Assembly (NCBI GenBank): GCA_023261445.1
Contig: JAHFOX010000004.1
Coordinates: forward strand, 1-38,286
Origin: Planctomycetota bacterium
GTDB taxonomy: Bacteria; Planctomycetota; Brocadiia; Brocadiales; Brocadiaceae
Length of the DNA stretch: 38,286 nucleotides
Reading direction: 5' to 3'
Shown: positions 19,326-28,450 of the stretch, in pieces
How positions within the stretch are numbered: the stretch's first letter is position 1
How the letters are laid out: each line of letters starts with the position of its first letter
Program-made: the position numbers and the translations under genes
The notes under the pieces: generated by a model
What the model was told of the DNA's origin: nothing
Seen by the model: only the letters and a program-made list of their open reading frames with translations
The model's database searches: none

Positions 19326-21053
19326 TCACTTCTGTTTGAGTTCTTCGCCTTGCGTCCTTAAAACTGTTCCTACACTATATAATCCTTTTTTTTCGTAGGC
19401 ATCGGCAAGTAAGAAATATACGTCCCTATACTCAGGATTAAACTTCAACACATCATTGAAATAATCTATAGCTTGTTCAATATTTCCATTTTTTAAATAG
19501 GATAATCCCTGAGTTATCCTGTCCTGAACGTTCTTATATTGAATTTTCAATGCCTTGTCATAATCGTTTAACGCATTTTTTATTTCTCCTTTTTGTACAT
19601 ACAAATTTCCTAAGCACACATGGACATTATATGAATTTGGTGTTAGCTCAATAGCCTTTCTTAAGGCTGTAATTGCCTTTTCAACATCTCCATTTCTTGA
19701 ATATAACCATCCCAGACACAGATATGCTTCTGCATAGTCAGGCTTTACTTCAATAACGTCCATTACCTCTTGGATCTTTTGTTCGATCGAGGGGACATTT
19801 CCTTTAACCCAACTATAATCTGTAAAAATAGTATCTTTTGCGGATGTTTTATTAACAGCCATATTACACATTGCTATTGCATCATTTGTCTTTTTTTGAG
19901 ACGCATAGATAAAAGCCAGCAGTGCTCTGGCTTCAACATTTCCGGGGTCACGGCTGATTGCCTGTTCCGCTAGGTTCATAGCTTCTTCAAATGAATCACA
20001 TTGTGCATATATCCATCCAAGAAGCAGATAAGCATGACTGTCGTCGGGATATAAGCAAATAACTTCTTTACATATTTTAATTGCCTTATCCAAATCGCCA
20101 TTTTTAGTATATACTGTTGCAAGAAGGTGATATGCTTTTTTATCCTTAGAGGGCATTTTAATAATATTCCTTGTCACAGATATTGCTTTGTCAAACGCAC
20201 ACTCGTGGATATATCGTTCTGCCTCCTTAAGTTGCTTTTCAACAAGACCGTTTCTGAGTATTTTTGCCTCATTCAATTCTTTTAATGCCTCGTCCAGCAT
20301 CCATTTTTTTGTATAAAAACAACCTAAATATACGTGTGTTTCTATCCGCTCAGGTTCCAGAGATATTGCCTTTTTTAAGTCTGCAATTGATTGCACAAGC
20401 ATTCCCTTCTCCGCATGAGCGCATGCCAATTTAATGTATGCTTCTACATAATCGGGTTTCAGCTTTAGAGCTTCCTCGTATTCATTTATAGCCTGATCAA
20501 TTACAAAAGGTGTATTTTTTTTACCGTAGATAGGGTTAATTTTTAATGTTTCTTTATATTCACTTAAGGCATTACCCAATCTTCCCTGCAGTACATAATA
20601 CAACCCCAACTCCGCATGTGCGCCTGAAAATTCGCCTATATAATCAATCATATCTTCAAAGATTGTGGTAAACTCCTGGATTTTAACAGGAATGCTTTTT
20701 GCCATTGGATAAGCAAAGGGCGTGTCTTGAAGGTTGGGATTAATCTGTAAAACCTTTTGAATCTCCTCTACCGCATTGGCTATTAATCCTTTTTGACTAT
20801 ATGCCCATACAAGATATGCATAGGCTTTAAGGTCATCTGGGTAAAGCTCTACCGCCTTTTTTAACTCAGGAATTGCAACGTCAACTAATCCTCTTTCTAC
20901 ATTTTGTAAGGCTTGTTGATAAGATGATTTTTGTGAGGTCGCAACAATGGGAATATTAGTATTTAAATCTCCAAAGGTTTTTGGTGAAAAAAATAGCCCT
21001 TGTTGTGCAAGGGCTATTATACAGAAAAATATCATGGATTTTAAAATGTGCAC
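19326..21053 (-). CDS. Secreted tetratricopeptide (TPR) repeat protein
   Basis: Signal-like N-terminus; multiple TPR units (AEAYLCLGWLYSRNGDVEKAITALRKAIELTP); GTG start 1 nt after the amtB stop. Confidence 0.9.
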   Translation of the reverse strand: MHILKSMIFFCIIALAQQGLFFSPKTFGDLNTNIPIVATSQKSSYQQALQNVERGLVDVAIPELKKAVELYPDDLKAYAYLVWAYSQKGLIANAVEEIQKVLQINPNLQDTPFAYPMAKSIPVKIQEFTTIFEDMIDYIGEFSGAHAELGLYYVLQGRLGNALSEYKETLKINPIYGKKNTPFVIDQAINEYEEALKLKPDYVEAYIKLACAHAEKGMLVQSIADLKKAISLEPERIETHVYLGCFYTKKWMLDEALKELNEAKILRNGLVEKQLKEAERYIHECAFDKAISVTRNIIKMPSKDKKAYHLLATVYTKNGDLDKAIKICKEVICLYPDDSHAYLLLGWIYAQCDSFEEAMNLAEQAISRDPGNVEARALLAFIYASQKKTNDAIAMCNMAVNKTSAKDTIFTDYSWVKGNVPSIEQKIQEVMDVIEVKPDYAEAYLCLGWLYSRNGDVEKAITALRKAIELTPNSYNVHVCLGNLYVQKGEIKNALNDYDKALKIQYKNVQDRITQGLSYLKNGNIEQAIDYFNDVLKFNPEYRDVYFLLADAYEKKGLYSVGTVLRTQGEELKQK

Positions 21054-21054
21054 T

Positions 21055-22380
21055 TTAATATCCTTTTATACCGCTAAAACCGCCAGAGACGAACTCTGGA
21101 TAGGTTGGCGTCATGTGCTCGGCAGAATCAAGTCCTATTGTTTCATCTTCCTCGCTTACACGGCCTAATCCTATAGCCTTAAGGCCTCCAAAAATAATAA
21201 TTGCACACAAGCAGGCATAACCTATACAGATAATAAAACCCAGTGCTTGTATGCCTATACTGCAGCTTACGCCGTGATAAGCTGGTCGTATGAGACCCAT
21301 TATTCCTGTTGATATTCCCCCAATAGCCCCGGCAGTACAATGTACGCCGCATGTCCCTACCGTATCGTCTATTCCTAACTTGTCCAATGATTGTACCACT
21401 AGCGGAATGATTCCACCACTTATTACTCCTACGACAATCGCAAAGCCGGGGTGGGCAAAACCAACACCGGCACATACAGACACCATACCCGCTATTGCTC
21501 CATTTCCCGTAGTGAGTGGGTCTGGTTTTTTATTAACTAACCATCCGCCGAACATGGCGCCAAGAATACCACCAGCCATGCTCATAGTAACGTTGATGGT
21601 GGTTGTAGGTAGGTCGTTAACCAGAACATTAATCATTTCACGAGCTGTTGTATTGACTGTTGGGTCGCTCAATGTCCCAACCAGAACAGAGCCTACATTG
21701 AAACCATAAAAACAAACACACAATATAAACACGCCGAGCATCATTTGGGAGACATTGTGTCCTGGAATGGTGTAACACTCTCCGCGTCCAAATTCGAACA
21801 GCCATGTTTTTTTATTGGTGCGTGCGTACTTTTCTAATCGTGGACCAACAATCATTGCAGCAATGAGTGCCGTCAAACCACCTTGAAAATGTACTACCAC
21901 AGAACCTGCATAATCCACATAGCCCCATCTTAAAAGCGGACCTGCAGACCACGCCATCCATCCAAAGAACGGATACATGAAACCACAGTAAAGAGCAACA
22001 TATATAAGATATGCCTTAAAACTAAATCTTTCAGCTATAGAACCCGAAGCGATAGAACATGAAACCAGGCAAAATCCCCACATGGTAAACCAGTGACCAT
22101 ATACGTTCAGCATGTCTATGTTTCCCGGGTCAACTACTCCAATAAGACAGTAGTTCCAATTACCTGAAAAGATAGCATATCCAAACAACCACCAAACCAG
22201 TGTACCAATGCCAATATTTGCGCAGACTTTCATATAGACATGAGTAGCATTTTTAGAGCGAACCTGCCCGCTTTCCAGGAAAGCGAAACCTGCTTGCATA
22301 AAGAAAACCAATATTCCAGTGATGATTAACCAAAAAATATAGATAATAAGGATTATATCTCTTGCCAATATGTCTACCAC
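21055..22380 (-). CDS. amtB: Ammonium transporter (Amt/MEP/Rh family)
   Basis: QAGFAFLESGQVRSKN, GSIAERFSF, VVVHFQGG and GVHCTAGAIGG (twin-His regions), WLFEFGRGECYTIPGHN; RBS-like aggagg upstream. Confidence 0.96.
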   Translation of the reverse strand: MVDILARDIILIIYIFWLIITGILVFFMQAGFAFLESGQVRSKNATHVYMKVCANIGIGTLVWWLFGYAIFSGNWNYCLIGVVDPGNIDMLNVYGHWFTMWGFCLVSCSIASGSIAERFSFKAYLIYVALYCGFMYPFFGWMAWSAGPLLRWGYVDYAGSVVVHFQGGLTALIAAMIVGPRLEKYARTNKKTWLFEFGRGECYTIPGHNVSQMMLGVFILCVCFYGFNVGSVLVGTLSDPTVNTTAREMINVLVNDLPTTTINVTMSMAGGILGAMFGGWLVNKKPDPLTTGNGAIAGMVSVCAGVGFAHPGFAIVVGVISGGIIPLVVQSLDKLGIDDTVGTCGVHCTAGAIGGISTGIMGLIRPAYHGVSCSIGIQALGFIICIGYACLCAIIIFGGLKAIGLGRVSEEDETIGLDSAEHMTPTYPEFVSGGFSGIKGY

Positions 22381-22673
22381 TGGTTATCCTCCTTTTACTA
22401 AAAACTTCAAATTACAGGAACAACGGAGTTCCGAGAAAGCCTTTAATGTCCCATATACTACCAACATAAAAAAAATAATCAATAGAATATTAAACGGCTT
22501 TGTTGTTTGCGAGGTTTTGTGTTGGCATGCCTCCTGCCTGAGTGTGAACTTATAGAGTGGCAAGTTGAATCAAGAAGATGTACTAAGCAGGAATTAAGTA
22601 AACGTAAGGATGTGATTGATTGTAAGTGTGCAGGCTTTTAGTAGTTGGAAATAATGGTTTTTCTCAGTGTTAG

Positions 22674-24224
22674 TTAATAGCCGATTTGCCCTATGCTGCT
22701 TCCCCATATTCTTGAGTTGTTAATCTTTTCGTTGACGATCCAAGCAGATAGCGAATCGTTTGTGTCTATTGTTACGGCCGAGTAGTCTCCCCACCTTTCA
22801 GGACTGTCATTTGTAGGTTTGTAGTATGTAGAACTTGTGTACAATTTATTACCGCTTGGGATAATACCGAGCGGATCGGAGACTCTTCGCCCAGAGAACC
22901 TTACCTCTGCATTTATGCCTGCAGAAGGATCGGTTGACGACCATGTCACAAATACATCTCCATTTGTATTCGCAGCAATTGATGCATTCCAGTCGTGCGA
23001 GGTTTCGGATGCATAGAAAAAACCACTTTGAGTGACCGTATCAATAGCAGTGTTGAATTCGTAGAATTTAGGCGTTGGGCGATTACCATTTTTTATTGTA
23101 TGTACCTGCCAGAGTGAATCTGCGTATTGTATGCATGCGTTGACGAAACGACAGTCTAATGTGTCAAGCAAGGTGGTAGTACCCGGTTGTTTGGCATCAG
23201 GCGGTATACTGTATTCTGGAACTGTTATTGTAGAAGAAGTCAAAGTGGGTAGATTGTCTGGATACATCAAAATGTACTTTGTTATTGTATTGCCTTTCCA
23301 TGTCGGTGATACCAGAAACGTTTTTTCTCCATCATCCAATACAATTGGTGGGGTAATATTCATTTTGAGTCCGCTGAAAAATTTAACCTTTATACTCAAA
23401 CCGCTATAAAGTCGGGATTTTTCCGCTACAAACATTCTTGCGTACTTTGGGATAATTCCAGCGAGGAAGACGTTTCCCGTTATGATAATCGCATTTTTAT
23501 CTATGCCGAGTTGTGGAAAATCCCAAAAGTCCTTGTTGTCTTGAATATTAACGTCAACATTGTAAATATAAAATGAACCTAATGGATCAGAGGTTTTAGA
23601 TATGCCAATGAACTGGTATTGTTCTGTATAAGATTCAGGGAAAGCATCGGCAGTTATTATCCAGCGATTGCGCACATGGTCATACACGCATCTCGGATCA
23701 AATAAGTCTCTTTTGGTGTAACCAAAGAAGCTTGCAAGAGAAACACCTTTGACAAGCGTACCAGTATTTTTGTTATAGATATCCACATGCTGATTTGTTA
23801 CTTCGATGAAGTAATCGCCCCCGATTGCGCCATGTGTGTCTGGCGGATAAGATCCTCCGGCTTCTATTTGGTTAACGCCTTCAATGTTTATATCTTTTAA
23901 AGTTGGTATAGTAATTGGAACATTTAAAATTTTTGCATCTGAACGTTTTGTTTCGGTATCAGTGGATGCCTCATATTTTGCTGTCTTGTATTCAAGCTTG
24001 TTTAATACTGGTCTGAATGGTATCTTAGTCACACTTGGTGCTTTGCCAGCTTCTAGCAATTCAGCCTCGGCTGATTCCATATCTTTCGGTGTTCTTAATT
24101 GTGCCCGCTTAACCTTAACAATGTCCTCTCGGATTCTTTCTTTAGCCTCTGCCACGGCATGCACAGATATGACAAGTGTTAAGGCAAACGATAACAGTAA
24201 GAATATTTTAAATATTTTATGCAC
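22674..24224 (-). CDS. Secreted protein of unknown function (PPDTxGAIG-type, probably beta-rich/propeller)
   Basis: Signal peptide; PPDTHGAIGGDYFIEVTNQHVDIYNKNTG motif; C-terminal WGDYSAVTIDTNDS. Confidence 0.7.
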   Translation of the reverse strand: MHKIFKIFLLLSFALTLVISVHAVAEAKERIREDIVKVKRAQLRTPKDMESAEAELLEAGKAPSVTKIPFRPVLNKLEYKTAKYEASTDTETKRSDAKILNVPITIPTLKDINIEGVNQIEAGGSYPPDTHGAIGGDYFIEVTNQHVDIYNKNTGTLVKGVSLASFFGYTKRDLFDPRCVYDHVRNRWIITADAFPESYTEQYQFIGISKTSDPLGSFYIYNVDVNIQDNKDFWDFPQLGIDKNAIIITGNVFLAGIIPKYARMFVAEKSRLYSGLSIKVKFFSGLKMNITPPIVLDDGEKTFLVSPTWKGNTITKYILMYPDNLPTLTSSTITVPEYSIPPDAKQPGTTTLLDTLDCRFVNACIQYADSLWQVHTIKNGNRPTPKFYEFNTAIDTVTQSGFFYASETSHDWNASIAANTNGDVFVTWSSTDPSAGINAEVRFSGRRVSDPLGIIPSGNKLYTSSTYYKPTNDSPERWGDYSAVTIDTNDSLSAWIVNEKINNSRIWGSSIGQIGY

Positions 24225-24508
24225 TATATAGTTCCTTTTTTATTTGAATTCTTATGCAGATTGTCTGTTTCTAAATTCAAGTAAGCCAAGATAAGTATGC
24301 TCTTACCTCAATAGACATTACAAGACAGGAAAGTATTAAATTTGAATACTATAATATCACCTGTTGTTTGTTTTGTCCACAATTTCCCTAAGCGATGTCA
24401 GTAAATTTTCAACAATTTCTGTCGAATTATATTTTTTACTATTGAATTGACAAGTATTCGATTACTGGTTATATATACAGAAAAACCTAAGACAGTAATT
24501 ATAAATTT

Positions 24509-24874
24509 ATGAAGTTGACATTTTTAGCTTTGACGCTTTTTTTTGTGCTTAACACGCTATCAGAGGCTGTGCCTGTAATGCCCAACGAGACTGTGATAAA
24601 GGGGCGTATAGATGAATACTGCCTGACCTCGTCAAGTCTTTTGAAAATAGAGCCGGAAATAACTCTTTGCAAACTGGTCGTTTCTGTGGAAAATGTAGAG
24701 GGTGTTAAAGGACCTAATTTTTTAAAGGGGAAGGAAGGGCAATCTGTTACCCTATATTCAAAGGAGAAACAGCCTGTTGAACTATTTGGTAAGAAAGTTA
24801 AGATAACGTTAGAATACAGAGGGGACGAAAGAGGCGGCCTTTTCTGGATAAAGCGGATAGAGATTATAGAATAA
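24509..24874 (+). CDS. Small secreted hypothetical protein (121 aa)
   Basis: Signal peptide MKLTFLALTLFFVLNTLSEA; ends 17 nt before the M6 protease start. Confidence 0.65.
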   Translation: MKLTFLALTLFFVLNTLSEAVPVMPNETVIKGRIDEYCLTSSSLLKIEPEITLCKLVVSVENVEGVKGPNFLKGKEGQSVTLYSKEKQPVELFGKKVKITLEYRGDERGGLFWIKRIEIIE

Positions 24875-24891
24875 AAAAAGGAGGCTATACG

Positions 24892-26571
24892 ATGAAGAAA
24901 AGAATTATTTTTTGTTTGTCTTTTTGTGTAGTAGTGGCATTTTTTGGGTTTATTTTTTCTGCGAAAGGATATGCAATACCAGCGGCTCCAATTTTACACC
25001 CATTGATACAACTAGACGGTATAATCATAAATGCAAGACAATGGGGCGACGAATCTTGTCATGGCTGGGAAACAGAAGATGGATTTACTATTATATTCGA
25101 TAAAGGTTTGAATAGCTGGGCGTATGCAATAAATGACACAGATGGGGAACTGATTAGTTCTTCAAGAGTTGTCGGAAGGGATGATCTGCCAGATGATTGC
25201 CTTCCTCACGTAAGGAAATCAGGGCAGGCACGTTCAAAGATTGTTAGGCGGATGACTACAAAAGAAGCTTCTGCGGTGTTATTTCGAGCGGAAAATAACA
25301 AATTGGGTGACGAAAGTCATCAAAAAGTTGTGCCATCTAGTGGAACAGCTAATATTCCCGTTATTCTTATAAATTTTAAAGACACCTCTGCTACTTACAC
25401 AACCGGAAACTTTAATTCCCTTCTTTTTGGCACAGGTAACCACAGTATGAAGGATTATTATGAGGAGGTCTCCTATGGTAAATTTAGTGTTTCTGCTGGT
25501 CCCAGCGGTGTAGTTGGGTGGTACACAGCGTCGAAAGAACATGATTATTATGGAGAAAATGATTCCAGTGGTAACGATAAATGGCCTGGAGACCTTGTAT
25601 ATGAAGCGGTAGCGGCGGCAGATACGAATGTTGATTTTTCCGCTTATGATATGGATAACGACGGTTACGTGGATGCAGTAAATGTAATTCATCAGGGTAC
25701 AGATGAAGCGGCAGGCGGGAAAGAAACGGATATATGGTCTCATCGTTGGACTCTCAGTAGCGCCAAATTCTTTGGAAATAGCCACTATGGTGCATACACG
25801 ACAAACGACAAAAACTCAAAAGGAAATTATGTAAAAGTTGATGATTACACCTTAGAAGCTGAAAAACACTCCGATGGGAAACAAGAGACGGTTGGAGTTT
25901 TTGCCCATGAATACGGGCATGCACTGGGACTTCCCGATCTCTATGATACAGATTATAGTTCGGAAGGCAATGGTGATTGGACTATAATGGCATCCGGGTC
26001 GTATAACTACGTGAGTGTATATGGAGATCGTCCAGCGCACATGGATGCAGGATGTAAATACTATCTCAAATGGGTAACGCCAACACAGGTAACAGGAACC
26101 ATGGAGAATGAAACCATAACTGAGGCATCTTCTACTGCTGATGTATATAAACTGGTTAATAAAAACCTATCCTCAAGTGAATACTTTTTGGTGGAGAACA
26201 GGCAGAAGACAGGATTTGATGTGGGATTACCCGGTTCAGGGCTCCTTATTTGGCATATAGATCAAAAAACTGTTTTCAAAAATATCTCAACAAACAGTGT
26301 AAATGACAATGAATGCTATCCGCCTTCTTCATGTAGTAGCAAGCATTATGGTGTTGCCTTAGTACAGGCTGATAATAATTGGGATTTGGAAAAGGGTAAT
26401 AACTGGGGAGATAACGGAGATACCTATCCGGGCTCAAAAAATAACACTAAATTTACAAGCACTTCTTCCCCGAATAGCAAACTATATAATGGAAGCAATA
26501 GTCTTATCAGTATCACAAACATAAGTGCTTCTGGTACCAATATGACCGCTACGCTCTCGGTGGGGAATTAA
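24892..26571 (+). CDS. Secreted M6-family metalloprotease (immune inhibitor A-like), paralog 1
   Basis: Signal peptide; HEYGHALGLPDLYD; Met-turn WTIMASGS; aspartate-rich DMDNDGYVD; RBS aaaggaggc. Confidence 0.9.
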   Translation: MKKRIIFCLSFCVVVAFFGFIFSAKGYAIPAAPILHPLIQLDGIIINARQWGDESCHGWETEDGFTIIFDKGLNSWAYAINDTDGELISSSRVVGRDDLPDDCLPHVRKSGQARSKIVRRMTTKEASAVLFRAENNKLGDESHQKVVPSSGTANIPVILINFKDTSATYTTGNFNSLLFGTGNHSMKDYYEEVSYGKFSVSAGPSGVVGWYTASKEHDYYGENDSSGNDKWPGDLVYEAVAAADTNVDFSAYDMDNDGYVDAVNVIHQGTDEAAGGKETDIWSHRWTLSSAKFFGNSHYGAYTTNDKNSKGNYVKVDDYTLEAEKHSDGKQETVGVFAHEYGHALGLPDLYDTDYSSEGNGDWTIMASGSYNYVSVYGDRPAHMDAGCKYYLKWVTPTQVTGTMENETITEASSTADVYKLVNKNLSSSEYFLVENRQKTGFDVGLPGSGLLIWHIDQKTVFKNISTNSVNDNECYPPSSCSSKHYGVALVQADNNWDLEKGNNWGDNGDTYPGSKNNTKFTSTSSPNSKLYNGSNSLISITNISASGTNMTATLSVGN

Positions 26572-26678
26572 GTAGATTTGAAATGAAATTACTTTATCCT
26601 TGTGTAGCTTATGTGAATTTTTGTAATTTCCTTTGCAATGATTGACTATCTATAAAAATTTTATTAAATGGAGGTTGC

Positions 26679-28364
26679 ATGTTGAAGAAGCGGATTAATG
26701 CTTGTCTATGTTTTCTTATTGTAATGACTTTCGTTGGATTTACCTTTTCTTATAAAGGATATGCCGTACCTGCTGCGCCTATTATACATCCGCTAACTCA
26801 ACCGGATGGGACAATAATCAAGGCGCGACAATGGGGCGATGAATCTTGCCATGGCTGGGAGACAGAAGATGGTTATACTATTGTGTTTGACAAAGGTTTG
26901 AATAGCTGGACGTATGCAATAAATGACACAGAGGGCGGACTAATTAGTTCTTCAAAGGTTGTCGGATGGGATGATCTGCCAGCCGATTGCTATCTGCATA
27001 TAAGGCAGGGTGGTCGGGCGCTTTCTAAGATTGTTATGCGTGTGACTACAAAAGAATCCTCAGCTAAGATTTCTCCGACAGAAGACCTCACGAAAAGAAA
27101 CAAAAGTTCCCAAAGGAATGTGTCTTCAAAGGGAACTGCCAATATCCCGGTAATCCTCGTGAATTTTAGCGATACGAATACCACTTACACAAGTGAAGAT
27201 TTTGACTCCCTTCTTTTTGGAGAAGACACTTATAGTATGAAGAAATTTTATGAAGCGACATCCTATGGTAATTTTAGTGTTTCTGCAGGTACTGATGGTG
27301 TAGTTGGGTGGTACACAGCAGCGAAAAAACATGATTACTATGGGGAAAATGATGAAATAGAGTACGATAAGTGGCCCGGAGACCTTGTATATGAAGCAGT
27401 AGCAGCGGCAGATGAAGATATTGATTTTTCCGCTTATGATATGGATAACGACGGTTATGTGGATGTGGTAGATATAATCCATCAAGGCACTGGCGAAGAG
27501 GCTAGTAGTGATGAAACTGATATATGGTCACACCGTTGGTCTCTTGAAGGTGCTGAATATTATGGGTACAGTCACTATGGGAAATATACTACCAACGACA
27601 AGAATTCTAAAGGGGAATATGTCAAAATTGATGATTACGTATTAGAACCTGAGAAGTTAGATAATAATACTCAGGAAACAATTGGGGTTTTTGCCCATGA
27701 ATACGGGCATGCACTGGGTCTTCCTGATCTTTATGATGTAGATTATAGCTCGCAAGGTATTGGTGAGTGGAGCATAATGGCGGGTGGGTCATGGAACTAT
27801 GTACAAGAGACTGGAGACCGTCCTGCGCTTATGGATGCATGGTGTAAATATTTTCTTGACTGGGTAACGCCGACACAAGTGACTGGAACGCTTGTGAATG
27901 AGTCTATAACGAATGCTTCCACTGCTGCTGACGTGTATAAACTCCGTAAAGGTGAGTCACTGGAAGGAGAATATTTTTTAGTAGAAAACAGACAAAAGTC
28001 TGGGTTTGATGCAGGATTACCAGGGGCAGGACTACTTATATGGCATATTGACGGAGACCTTATTAAAAAGAAAATGTCTTCAAATAAGGTTAATAAAAAA
28101 GAGTGTTATCCGGATAATAATTGTTCCAAAAAGCATTACGGTGTTGCCCTTGTGCAGGCTGATAATGATTGGGAATTGGAAAAGGGTATTAACTACGGCG
28201 ATAGTGGAGACCCCTATCCTGGTTCGACAAATAATACATCATTCACGAGCAGTTCCTCCCCTAATAGTAACCTCTACAAGGGGAAAAGTAGCGGCGTTAG
28301 TATTACAAATATAAGCGTTTCTGGTTCTACTATGACTGCTACACTTTCAGTAGAAACTAAATAA
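26679..28364 (+). CDS. Secreted M6-family metalloprotease, paralog 2
   Basis: HEYGHALGLPDLYD; WSIMAGGSWNY; collinear with the preceding gene; RBS atggaggt. Confidence 0.9.
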   Translation: MLKKRINACLCFLIVMTFVGFTFSYKGYAVPAAPIIHPLTQPDGTIIKARQWGDESCHGWETEDGYTIVFDKGLNSWTYAINDTEGGLISSSKVVGWDDLPADCYLHIRQGGRALSKIVMRVTTKESSAKISPTEDLTKRNKSSQRNVSSKGTANIPVILVNFSDTNTTYTSEDFDSLLFGEDTYSMKKFYEATSYGNFSVSAGTDGVVGWYTAAKKHDYYGENDEIEYDKWPGDLVYEAVAAADEDIDFSAYDMDNDGYVDVVDIIHQGTGEEASSDETDIWSHRWSLEGAEYYGYSHYGKYTTNDKNSKGEYVKIDDYVLEPEKLDNNTQETIGVFAHEYGHALGLPDLYDVDYSSQGIGEWSIMAGGSWNYVQETGDRPALMDAWCKYFLDWVTPTQVTGTLVNESITNASTAADVYKLRKGESLEGEYFLVENRQKSGFDAGLPGAGLLIWHIDGDLIKKKMSSNKVNKKECYPDNNCSKKHYGVALVQADNDWELEKGINYGDSGDPYPGSTNNTSFTSSSSPNSNLYKGKSSGVSITNISVSGSTMTATLSVETK

Positions 28365-28417
28365 CTTTGATTAGAAATTCAGCCAGCCAAAAAAATACCA
28401 AGCACGAAGAAAATATC

Positions 28418-28448
28418 TGTGGGGACATGTTTGAAACCTGTCCCCACA
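28418..28448. terminator. Near-perfect palindrome between convergent genes; possible bidirectional terminator or REP-like unit
   Basis: TGTGGGGACATGTTT-g-AAACCTGTCCCCACA (one arm mismatch). Confidence 0.55.
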
Positions 28449-28450
28449 AG

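Noticed and set aside
22523-22538. sigma54-like TGGCATGCCTCCTGCC upstream of amtB
   Set aside because: On the + strand, pointing away from amtB (- strand), with two consensus mismatches; no convincing minus-strand match seen.
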